64,000 bases of DNA from Rhyacichthys aspro (Eukaryota > Chordata > Actinopteri > Gobiiformes > Rhyacichthyidae), in contig CM072161.1 of NCBI GenBank assembly GCA_036850595.1, positions 7,213,905-7,277,904 on the forward strand. The letters run 5' to 3'. Under the pieces are notes generated by a model that was given only the letters and a program-made list of their open reading frames with translations, was not told the origin of the DNA and did no database searches. Positions 1-11,300 of the stretch are shown piece by piece (positions within the stretch are counted from its first letter, which is position 1; each line of letters opens with the position of its first letter). The translations under genes were made by a program, and so were the position numbers.

Positions 1-715
1 TTTAAAAGTGTTTAAAATCAAAACTCTCACTGACCCCATCTACAGGAGTACAAATAATTCCCTTTACTCTATTTATATTTCCCAGAATTGCCAAAAGAAG
101 CTGTTAAATGTTCAACCAGATTGTATGTGTAACATTTGTTTTATGAATTAGAGACAGACCTAAATAGTAATTATAAAAAGAGACTAAAATGAGCATATTT
201 AATTCTGGTTTCTTACATGTACAGCAGTATGTGAAGTCTGTATGTTACCCTGCTGTATTGTCATTACACTGGATTATATCTCTGCTGATTTTTTGTTTCC
301 ATGGTAACACAAGACTTTTAAAATGGATAATAAGACACATGTATTGTTTCATATATTGAAATTGAAATGCTGATCTTCTTTTGAATGGATGCTCTGTTAT
401 TGATTTCCTACAAAGCTGCAGAATATAGACAGGCCAGTAGTGCGCGTTATAAAATTCAAGCTGGATTTTGTTTGGAAGCTTTTATTTTTATACATCAGTG
501 TAGACGAGCACAAGAGCAGAGTCCATAAATAGCTCCAAGTCTCAAACTGAAGCGGTATCAGCCATGATTGATTGTAGAACTATTGAACTAAATGGCGGCC
601 AAACTTATTCATACTGAAGGCCAGTGTGCAGTGTTCACCTGTACCCTCCATATTTATGTTCATGGAAAAATGCTTTGTATGATATTTTCAATAAAAGAGA
701 AATGAATTTTTGTGT
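1..715 (+). other. Probable 3'UTR end of an upstream plus-strand gene (pknox2 expected by synteny)
   Basis: No credible coding exon is seen. A canonical AATAAA lies at 690-695 and is followed by a T/GT-rich stretch at 706-722, the usual arrangement of a plus-strand cleavage site near 710-715. In human, PKNOX2 and FEZ1 are neighbours arranged tail to tail, so this could be the last part of the pknox2 3'UTR. That identity is inference from synteny only; nothing in the bases names the gene. Confidence 0.4.
690..695 (+). terminator. Polyadenylation signal AATAAA (plus strand)
   Basis: Exact AATAAA with a GT/T-rich downstream element about 12-25 bases later. It would end transcription of a gene running in from the left, convergent with fez1. 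Confidence 0.45.
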
Positions 716-887
716 GCATTTTTAATTGACCTCAATCAGCATCCCCACTTGTTTTAAGAATTACTTTTTCTGGGCAATTCAGGACACAGTTTTTTCTCCA
801 ACAGTCAAATCATTTACAACATGCAGAGTTTTATTTTTCATATGGATCCATGTCTTTAAAAAAATACGCATATATACATATAGCATT

Positions 888-915
888 TTTATATTATTAT
901 TATTATTATTATTAA
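888..915. repeat. (TTA)n microsatellite
   Basis: Uninterrupted TTA/ATT repeat of about nine units in AT-rich intergenic DNA. Confidence 0.8.
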
Positions 916-1140
916 ATTATTTTTATCATCTTCATTTTCTCATTTCCAGTAATTATCATTAACGTTTACCATTGTTTTCTTAGTGATGATGACTATTATT
1001 TTTTGATCATTATCCTTATCATCACCCTCTTTTAGTATTTTAATTGGCTATTATTAATGAGTAATATCGGTCATTTATAATTCCATTATTTATTAATAAT
1101 TCATTACATTTATTTTAGGTCGTCTCAACCTGGGCTATTG

Positions 1141-1157
1141 TGCCCTCTTGTGACCAC
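1141..1157 (-). promoter_or_regulatory. CTCF-like motif
   Basis: On the minus strand the bases read GTGGTCACAAGAGGGCA, close to the CTCF core CCASYAGRKGGCRS with two mismatches. A sequence match only. Confidence 0.3.
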
Positions 1158-1355
1158 ATGTAGTAGAAAATGTTTTTGTTCACTTCTTTATTTTTTTACA
1201 ACGTTTTTTATTTGTTATATTTGTGCCCATGTTCTTGAAAATACAAGCTTTAAAATAAATATTATATTCATTCCAATTTTGTAGCATTATCAGTGTGATA
1301 TTGTTTGTGGTATCGTCATCAAACTAAAATTCGAATGTATTGATTCAGTCAGCGT

Positions 1356-1370
1356 CCACTAGAGGGCAAC
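1356..1370 (+). promoter_or_regulatory. CTCF-like motif
   Basis: CCACTAGAGGGCAAC fits the CTCF core CCASYAGRKGGCR almost exactly. It lies between the convergent 3' ends, about 200 bases from a second motif in the opposite orientation. Binding is not shown. Confidence 0.45.
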
Positions 1371-1429
1371 ACAACGCCTTTTTCTAGGGACCAGTCGAGG
1401 TGAAAAATAATAAAAGCAGCAGACAGGTG

Positions 1430-2312
1430 TATTTTAGGGTATGATGTTTATTAGAATTTGCGATTAGCAATGTAACATTCACCTACATGGCACAAAGAAA
1501 GTCATAAATATGCTAATATGCAAATATGGAGGCCACAATTCAAATGAGCTCATCTCATCAGGAAATGATATCCAAGGAAAATCTGTGACATAGCTTCAAG
1601 TGGAATAAGCCGCAGCCTGATGCTCCGATTACAGTTAACAAAAGTAGAAAAAAATAACAGAATATATACAATTGTTACATACAAATAAAAAATAAAAAAG
1701 AGCACTGGATATTCAGATCACCAAACTAAATCTCTGAAATGCACTCACCAGATCTCACTCACATGGAGCTACAGTACTAGGTTGACATTGGTGCATGGCT
1801 TTTGTATTCAAAATGAATTGCTTGTCTCACCTGAAACATACAGGATATGGTCAGATGTATGGCATTTCATTAAAAGTATGGAACTGAATGGTCCAGTGAT
1901 ACGATTTCCAACCTTGGCAACATCAAATTATGTCCAAAAACAATATAAGTTAAATCAAATGTACACAAAAGCAGTGTGTTAAATCCCTGTTCCAAAGTGT
2001 TTTGTGATTGTTAACAGCATGTCATGCTCCGTTAGTGAGTCCAGTACAAGTGGGAACGGCCTTCCCTCTTGTTTTAAGTATTCAGCCGGCGGCCATGTTA
2101 GGTCTGGCCTGAGCTTCGATGTGCAGAAAGAAGGAGGGTGAGCTCAGCGAACAGGCAGTTGTCATAGTTGAGGTGGATACGATAATGTTGATGGTGAGGA
2201 TCCATGGTTGATAATGGTAGAAGAAGAGGGGGGCGCTCATGCAGCTCGGGCCAGAGACGGGAGGGGTGGGAGGGGGTCTCCATCTCTCTGCAGCCTCTGG
2301 CCTGGCAGTGCT
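1430..2312 (-). other. fez1: fez1 3'UTR
   Basis: Runs from the fez1 stop codon down to the first good minus-strand polyadenylation signal, AATAAA (TTTATT on the plus strand at 1447-1452). Open frames here on either strand resemble nothing and are out of frame with fez1. Confidence 0.6.
1447..1452 (-). terminator. fez1: fez1 polyadenylation signal AATAAA
   Basis: TTTATT on the plus strand, followed on the minus strand by a T/GT-rich stretch at about 1400-1430. It gives a 3'UTR of about 880 bases. Confidence 0.5.
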
Positions 2313-2329
2313 TTAGGTCGGACACAACA
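2313..2329 (-). CDS. fez1: fez1 coding exon 9 (last 17 bases)
   Basis: Acceptor CCTCCAG, then five codons VLCPT (the first shared with exon 8) and stop TAA at 2315-2313. The VLCPT end is exactly that of mammalian FEZ1. Too short for an open-frame search. Confidence 0.9.
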
Positions 2330-5300
2330 CTGGAGGGAAGAGAAGAGGATGAAACGTCTTTACAAACAATCCACAGCACATTGCTAGAAAATTAGCATGA
2401 TTTACTTATTGTTAAGACTTTAATTCCCTATAATGTTGGATTGAATTTGTGTTGGATTTGTTTGTCCTCAGAACTCATTGAAAAGGCCTATTCAAATATA
2501 TTAAATAGGAATTGTGGCCAACTACTGATATAATCTCTAGCAAAAAAGTTTCATCTTCAAGTTTCTATGTATTGAATAATTTTTTTCCAAGAATGTATGC
2601 TTGTTTCTTGTGGCAAGCTGACATTAGCTAAGTCAAAGTGCTAGAGTCTACAAAACCCACAAATAAAGGTCAGAACAAGGCCATTGAGGAATAAACATTC
2701 TCTAGTTTACCTTTTAAAATGTAGTCAGTTAGCAGAGTAGGCACCTTGTCACTGTCCTCCTTGATGGCAAAAAGAACTGCATAAAAAAAAAAAGATTATA
2801 ACAAACCCTTCTCAAACAAACAGGACTTCACTTTTCTTAATTTAAAATCTTACTTTTTGTGAGCATCTGAAGGTCATCAACAGATGGTGGGGTGCCTTTC
2901 TTCTCATATGGAATTACTGTGTTGAGATACTGAAAAACAATGAAAAAGGATCAGCTTTGTCATTCAGCACAGCCTACTGCATGCACCATCCACCTGAAAA
3001 GTTAATGGACCGGAGTAACATTCATTGCAGTGTACTGTATCTCTGCAAAGTGCTTACACCATCAGATCAATTTACAGACACAATAATCCCAGCCTACGAC
3101 CTCAGCACTGCATCGATTTTCAAAAGGCCGTGTTCATTCAATATTTTAGACAACTGAACATGAAAACATTTATATTCACCCTGTTAGACACCATCTGGAC
3201 TTACTTGTTTTTCATTCCCTGTGCTTCCGAATGTCTGTCTGATGCCTGTCTGCAGGATATTGGACAGTCCCTCCATGCTGAACCGCTGAAAGACAAAGAA
3301 GACATAACTGTAAGATCACATTTTTCAGTTCCTTGCTCATAAAACACTGTCCACTCGTGTAAAATTCAGACAATTAGTTTCATTGTTTGAATTTCGCAAC
3401 TTGAGCCTGAGGGAGCTAATATTCAGGAGATAAACAAATGGATGTGCCTCTGAAGTGCACGAGACACCGTTGGTTACTGGACTCAACTGTTAGTGTATGC
3501 ATCGGAGAGGTCACTTCACTTTAAGACTGTTCCTGGAACAGTCAGTAGAGGCTAATGGACCTGAAATCCATTATGTTAAGAGTCAGGAGGGGGGAGGGGA
3601 GACGCAACACTGAGAAAGTCTACAGGCATTTTCACATCTCATTTAAACAAGGTAAACTGTGCATTTACGCCAATGTACCCAATGACCTCATGTACAGAGC
3701 TGTGATGATCAGAGCTGACTCCACTCCCTTTACCTTGACTGGCATGGTCCCTGTCTTCTCTGAGCGTCCCGTGGAGCCGGTGTTCCCCGTGGTGGTGCTT
3801 CCCTGCAGACTCAAGGCCTTGTCCCGGCGCCGGCGCTTGCTGTTGTCCCGCTGCTCCTTCTGCCTGTTCTGTACCTCCATCAGGACCGTGATAAACGTGT
3901 TCTTTACCTCCTTCTCAAACTCCAGCTCATCGCGCCGAGCCAGCTGCCGGACCAGCTCCTCGGAGTACTCACGGATGGCCGCCTCGATACGGTGCAGCAG
4001 CTCCACCAGAGTTGAACTGGGCATCAGACTCAGGCCTGGGAATACAATGTTAGTGCTATCAATAAAAACAGCAAAAGTGGTGGGACTAGTGCTGGAATGT
4101 TTGGTCGGTTTGCTGTGTTTTGATTGACTACTTTGTCTTTTGGTTCATCTGCACTCAAATCTTTCAGCTACAGACTATTATAAGGAATGCAACTCTGTGT
4201 TGTACTTTAGAGCTATGGCTACATATGTCAACACTATCTTTTATTTTCATTTTTTTCTCTGTAACATTGAAATCCACTCTTTATTGCACTTAGAATTGAT
4301 ATAGACCAGTGATTCTCCAAATTCTCACAACGAGTTCCATCTCTAAAACATTTAACGGTCCAAGTACCACCTACTTTTTTCATATTATTACTACCACTTA
4401 TCACTGGTCACATACAATGTATCAGCAACTGTACTGCATTAAAACTATACAAACGTAGAACTAAGCCTATGATTAAACCAGGACTAAAGCCAGACGCAAA
4501 CTTTGTTAAAATTTATGATAATAGTCCATGAACCAAAGAATTCATACATATATAGATATTATTAATTATTTCTATATAAAAAACAAATATTCAAAGTACC
4601 ACCACCACTGATTTAGACACAAGTTTGAGTGAATTTTAGTTTAATCAGATTTACACTCACTCTGTGTAAACTTAAATGCTTTTTTAAAAAGTCATTACTG
4701 TTAGATTAGCTTTAAGCAGTGGATAGATTAGAAAATAAACAATGCAGCCTCTTTGCTCAGTCTTGTTCCTTTTGCACTGACTCGATCCACAATCAAGTCA
4801 CTATAAGATGGCACACCACGCTCATCTCCAATTCAGTTCATAAGACAAATAAAGGGCTTCTATTGAACCCTCACTGAAGCTACAACATAGCAACACAGAT
4901 TTTAAATCCAACTCTCACTGTCCTCATCTCCAAACCCAATGTGACCTTTTATCTGCCCCTAAAATCTGATTTGATTCAACAAGCCAGTGAGTAAGTTGCT
5001 GAGATGGCCGTTTACAGCGCACATTTGTCCTTGAACGCAGCATCCGTACAGCTTCAGCATCATTTCATTTTTAAAAGCCACATCCTAACTGGCCTTTGTG
5101 GGATCTTCTATAAATAGAGACAATGGCATTTGTCAACCTTTTAGACAAGCCTGGTCCTCAGTGGATCTGCTGCTCACTGACACGCCTCAAGGATGAGCAT
5201 TCATTCATGACTAAAGCCTACTGTCGTTAGATAGGCCATTAAACTGGAGCTATTTCACTTTAAAAGCTATGGGTCGACAAAGACACCGTCCAATATTTAA

Positions 5301-8300
5301 TCTATGGGAGATCTATTGTCATTATTAATCCACTCGTTTTTACTGTCTGTTATAATACATGCCTTGGGAGCCATAAGAAGTCATCTGTCAATTTCTGATG
5401 CCATATTGAGTTGACGGAAGTAGAAGTTACCATATTTAGTGAGTTAAAAAACAAGAAATGACAGTGACAACTTTAGCTGATATTGCTACTTCTGCTAATA
5501 AATAGAATAAGTAGCTTTCACACTAAAAAAGTATTAGAACACCTTTAGTTTGGTCTTTTTTATCCACAAACAACAACTACAGAGAGACCAAAACATTCTG
5601 TGAGTAAAATAAACTAGAATGCCTTCATAAAATATCTTGAAACAAACAAGCTTGAAACTATTTTTTACAATTCTGACGATTATTTCTTTGATTAATCGAT
5701 TATTAAATGGATAGAGAAGTGCGTGTAAATGTGTGGGGACCTGGTGGACTAACAAAGACAAGTGGTCAAAAACTTGGAGTTTTATTGTTCTTGTTTAAAA
5801 CTGATAATACAACAAAATCGCATACATTTTTACTAAATGTGAACCAGATGAAGCTACAAGTACATCACATGATGAGGATAAAGCATATACGCAAAATTTA
5901 CATCTCTTTTACTGTCTGTGTGGATTTACTGCTCTGTCTTGGTAATAAAACCTCTTCTCTCAGCACATGGCATGTTTCAGACTCTCTGAATACCCCAGAT
6001 AGTGATTAATTGATTATTAAATTAGTTAGTTAATGCTAATAGCTTTTTTTTAGCTGGTCCACTATGCATTGTGCACACTTCTTGTATTGCTTTAACTTCT
6101 TCAGCAATACAGTGTAACTTTTTACCTCAAAAGATGGAGTCATTAGTGAAAATCATGAGTTTTAATGTCATTTTTCTTAGATTCTTATCAAAAAAGGAGC
6201 AAAACAACACTTCTTTTAAAGAGAAAGTGTTCTTTGACATTTATGCCAGTATGTGAGTGACAGACCATGTTATGATCAGTCAGTATAAACAGTAATAGGC
6301 CTATATAAGATTTTTATAGAGAGGCAACAGTCCTATGTGAGTTTATAGTAGCATTTCTCTCTTTTAGCCCTTTAGTTGGAAGGCCTATAAATTCTGAGTT
6401 TAACAGTGTTGCTTTTATATAAAACTCCACAGAAAAAAAAGGTTTTAATGTCACCAGCTCCACCTTTTGCCTCAGTTAACCAACTTTTGAGAATAGTTGT
6501 CTCTGAGTCTCACCTTCGTAGGAGCAGTTGTTGTTGGAGGCCTCGGACAGCTGCCGGATCTCCTCCAGCAGAGACGGGTTGGTCCTGGTTGATAAGTCCT
6601 CCTCGTCCTCCTCCTCGGTCTCTCCTGGATCTGGAGAGTTCTCCATCATCTCCACTATCTCCTCTATGACCTTCAGACGTGACGGAAAGAGATTTGGAAA
6701 CAGGCCTTAGTACATACACCTCCATAAGCACCCATTTGTTCGCAGAGAGAGGCCAGTAAAAAGACCAGAGCATTTTCTCTAAGAGTCTAACTCACTTAAA
6801 TCTATTATTAATGCAGACAAGATGTATCAGTGCACAGACAGGGAGGCTTCACTGAGACAGTCTGGCCTCGCAATATGACTAAAGATATGACTTTTTTAAA
6901 CCCATGTATTCACCAATATAGTTTCAGCTTTGTAGTGGACATAGAGCTAACTGTTTAGGAGTGTGGTCTTCAAATGTTTATTTTCCTGTCTTTTCAAAGC
7001 GGTTGTCCTCACAAAACAACGATAAAGTTTGATATACTTTGATGGAAAATGTACAAATATTAAAAAAGGCTTAGGAGCTGTGATGTTATGTTTCTCTGCT
7101 TCTGTTTCAGCCAATTTGTTGTTTCCAATCTGAGGCCTGCCTAGTGTTGCAGCCAAGACCAGGCAAAACAAGACCAGCATGTATCCAGAACAACACCAGT
7201 GTAAGTTATCATAAAAGAGATAACCAGACTTAGCATTATAAATCATGATTTTTTTTAGTGTAATTTAGAACTTATTTCTGGATACAGAGTGTTTTGAAGG
7301 CTACAGTTTCCAGCCATCTCAGACTTTATTTATAGAGAAGACAAAAACGAATCTGAGATGGAATGAGACTTTAAAATAAGGTTTTAAGATCAGTCTCAAG
7401 ATCAGTCTCAAGTGCTACATCACAAGGTCGGGATTTAGTTTGGTGTGAGTTGAAAGTTAAAATCTTTGACCAGAACCTCTTTTTTGGGGAGTTTTTTATA
7501 CAAATGCCCTGGTGCAATTCACCAACACAGGCCCCTGGAGCAGAGTGCACCAGCAGGGAGTAAAAAAAAAAACAAAAAAAAGTAATTCTTAACTCAGTTT
7601 TGGTCTTGATCAGGAAAGGAAAACTTTACCCACAACAACATGAACAAATGTTTAGAATGTAACAAAGAACAACTAAATATTCTCACAGCTAAATTCAACA
7701 ACATCACAAACACAAAAAATGAAGCCGTCAATGTGGGCTGTATGACAAAACACCTACAAACACCTTCAAAACTGTTAAGATGGCTTCTTCCAAACCATTT
7801 TTTTGAATCAGTGTCCTGGACGACTCCTCAGACGTCACCAGAACATTATCAATATCCTCTTTATTTCTTGTGCATATTCCTCTCGTGTCTCAATAGTAAA
7901 CAGCAGTTAATCATGGAGACTGTATGATTAAAAAACAGGACACACTCAAGGCCGAGCGTCACGTGACATCCTGCCTCCGTCATCTTCTCATAATGAAGCA
8001 GACAAAGTGCCCTCTTTGATCCCACATACACCCACTCACCTGATCAGCAGAGATAAGAGGCTCGTCGTTCAGGCAGTTGGCGTTGTCATTCTTCTCGTTC
8101 ATCTCCTCTTCCTCTTTTTCATGAATCTGCCAAAAACACATGCAAATAAATAAACAAAGGCTGCCCTAAGCTACGGCGTCACTGTAGGAATCAAATATTT
8201 ACATGTTTTCTTGAAAGCTCCTCTACTTTAGCGAGCCTGAATATGGATTTTCCTCTGTGCACAACAAGCCTTAGGGGTAAAAGTGTCTGCTGTGGCCTTG

Positions 8301-11300
8301 ACCAGCACAAACATGGCTCAGACTGTTAAGTGCATGCTGTCCAGCCTTATGTGTGACGGCCAATTAAAGGGGGCCTTCCGCAGAATGGCAGCCCAGTCAA
8401 GGTTGGTCGAGCATGGCTTAAGTGTCAGCAGCAGAGAAGAGGGAAGGAAGCAGTAGTCAGTCCTTCCCAAAGTGGAACACTGCAGTGGTTTCGTACACTG
8501 AATGTATAATTCCAAAATCAAAACTTGATGATGATGCATTTGCTTTAGCATTTCTTTTGTAGGAAACAGTTTGTATCCATGTTTTGACTGAATTTCCTGG
8601 GTTTGAGAGCAGATTTTATGGTTCATAAAACCTGACACAAGCATAAACAGCAGACCGTAGACGCATGTACATACAGTGCAAGAATAAGCATACAATACTT
8701 AAAGTTGGTAGCATTTAAAACACCACAAATGCACAATTGCCATAAAATGAAAGTGCCAATGTCATTATTATAAAGTGGTTGATGTTAGTCTTTCTTTGGT
8801 ATGTTTTAAAGCCTACTCAAACCACAATAAGATGCAAGGATCATTTACAAGCCTTGTGTAAAATTTCCTAACATGCATTTGTATCAGTCACTGTGCATTT
8901 TCTTATGTCCCTACCCTATCTCTCATGTGGATTTAGCACATTCCTTATTTAAAAGACAAAGACTTTCATCTGATTTAAATTGAATGAGTAGTTGCATATT
9001 CTATTAGTTATCTGTGTAATGCATTGTAAAGCAAGGTCTGGTTTGGGTCAGTTACTGCTGGTTAGAAGTCTACTCAAGAGAATGTCAAACTATAAAAAGT
9101 TTTTATTTAGAAATGTGCATTTTATGTCCTAATATCAACTTAAAGAAACACTATACTATCCTCAAAAGTCACAAATATAAACTGTTACTTTACATTACAT
9201 CATATAGCCATCTGTGTAACATACACATACAAAATACAACATAACAACTTCCATCAGCTCTGACATTCAGTCTTATTCTTGGATAATCTTTTAACATTAT
9301 GTAAGGCGTATTTAATAGTTTTCTGCATTTGACATTATCTTAAAACTCCGCAGATGGAACCTTATACTTCTAAAAGGACAATTTGTAGATAAATGTTGTA
9401 ATGTCATATTTTCATGAGAAGTCTGACATAAACAGTTGTGAATTTGGTAAATTGAATGGACTGCATCTCTGAAATAAATGCCATACTCTCTTTTGAAAAA
9501 TCAAAATAACTTGAACACAATATATTTGAATGCTTTAGGATGGTAAAAAAAGGGACATATTATTTATATCTGGTCATAGATAACAGTTACAGACCTGCAT
9601 TCTGTTTGAGATGAATGATTTTGAGCCATTGAAAATACATTTTAAATGGCTTAAACCAATTTAATTTCTCAAACCAAACAAACCTTAAAAAGTTGCTACC
9701 ACTAGGAATCCATACTAAACAAACTCATTTCTCTACAAGAGTTTAGAGCGGTTTGTTTACCTCCTGATCCGAGAGGTTGCCGTTGAGTCCCTCTGGATCC
9801 GGACCGTCCCAAGTGGAGATGTAGTTGTCTGTTAGAGCATCCCACACACTGCAGAGAGCACAGATGTACACATGTAAGAGTCAGGTGTGACCAGAGAAGA
9901 ACTATTTATAGTCTGAGCCTGTGGAGCCTATTTAAAGCTGGTGTTTGTACGCTGCGTGTAGTTAGACGTTACATAAGGGGATTAGACCAGAGTTTGGTTT
10001 GTCGTGTAATGTCTCTAGTTGGATGTCGGTTTAGTCCAGCAGCCTGCAACACTCTCAGTCAATATTTCACTGTGGCAAGTCGATGAAGCGCAGTGAAAAC
10101 AATAAACAGGGGGAAAAAAAAAAAACGCTTACTACTCCAGAAAAGGTATCCTTAGGAAGAGATTTAGAGAAAGCTCCTCACATCATTGTGCAGGCCCAGT
10201 GCGAGCGTCAGTCCGTCTGTCTGAGGAATGACATAGAGCCGAGAGAGAAGTGGCCTTTGTCTAAGCCTTTTGTTGTTTGCCCTCTCCTTTCATTCAGCCC
10301 GGGACATTGCCCTGCTCCTAGTGGCACAACCACAGCGGGCAAACAGTGGAGGCCATTCAGTCGAAAGGTTACCTCACCGGACGTGACTGTGTGGTCAGGG
10401 CAGACGCGATGTTGGGAAAAATAGGAGAAATACAAGGCTCATGATGCATTTAATGAGTGGTTAAAAAATGTAAGGTCTATGTAGATTGATAAAGCTTGAC
10501 ATTTGAAGCAGATATTGTGAACAGAAACTATTTTTGGAAGTTACTCAAAATATTTCTCATTTGTATTTTTGACATGCTGAGAAATCAAATTGAGTGATTT
10601 TACGTCTGGATTACAACAAAGGATCCAGATCCAGAGCCATGTTGTTTTTTGTAATGTTTTAGCAGTGATTCATTTTTAAGAAAGTTTAAGAGCCTCAAAC
10701 AAAAGAACAAAATATTATAAAATCTGCAGTTAGTAAAGTCAACTCATGGTGGTTCCATATGATGCATTTGAAAATTGGATTTGTTTATATTGTTGCTTTT
10801 AAAAGTCTAATTCTATTCCTGATACGATGGTAATGTCAAAAGTGAACGTGATGAAGGCCAGTCACCATTTAATCAAAAGTCAAAAGTTGAAAAATTGAAA
10901 CTAAAGCACACCATCAGAGGCGTTGCAACAGGGTGGGCATACTGGGCAATTGTCTGGGGCCCCAAGCAGAAGGGGGCCCATTACACATCTGGAAACATCT
11001 GAGCTAATTTAAAAAAAAAAAAAAAAAAAAAGGCTCGATATGTTGCAATTTTCTAAAGTTCTCGACTGAGCTTTTTTTTTTGGCAATTTTACTGTGTGTA
11101 ATGCATATGTAAAAAAATAAATAAATAAAATAAAATGTAATTGACTACAGTGCAGTCAAATTGATAGAAAATATATTTTAAAAAATTCAGAAAAATGTGT
11201 AGCACCATTTGAACAAAAACTGATCCACAAAATAAATACATTTTAAACATAACTACCTCAAAATAATCAACGTGCTTGTTTTCATGATTATTGTGCCTTA

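Larger units (their letters stand above)
716..1430. other. Short intergenic spacer between two convergent gene ends
   Basis: AT-rich spacer with a (TTA)n microsatellite at about 888-915 and two CTCF-like motifs in opposite orientation near 1141 and 1356. No coding exon is seen. Confidence 0.5.

Noticed and set aside
2098..2379. 93-codon minus-strand frame over the fez1 end
   Set aside because: It is out of frame with the VLCPT-stop fez1 ending and runs into the 3'UTR.
3555..4127. 190-codon plus-strand open frame
   Set aside because: Antisense to fez1 exon 5, whose minus-strand frame is the conserved FEZ1 helix.
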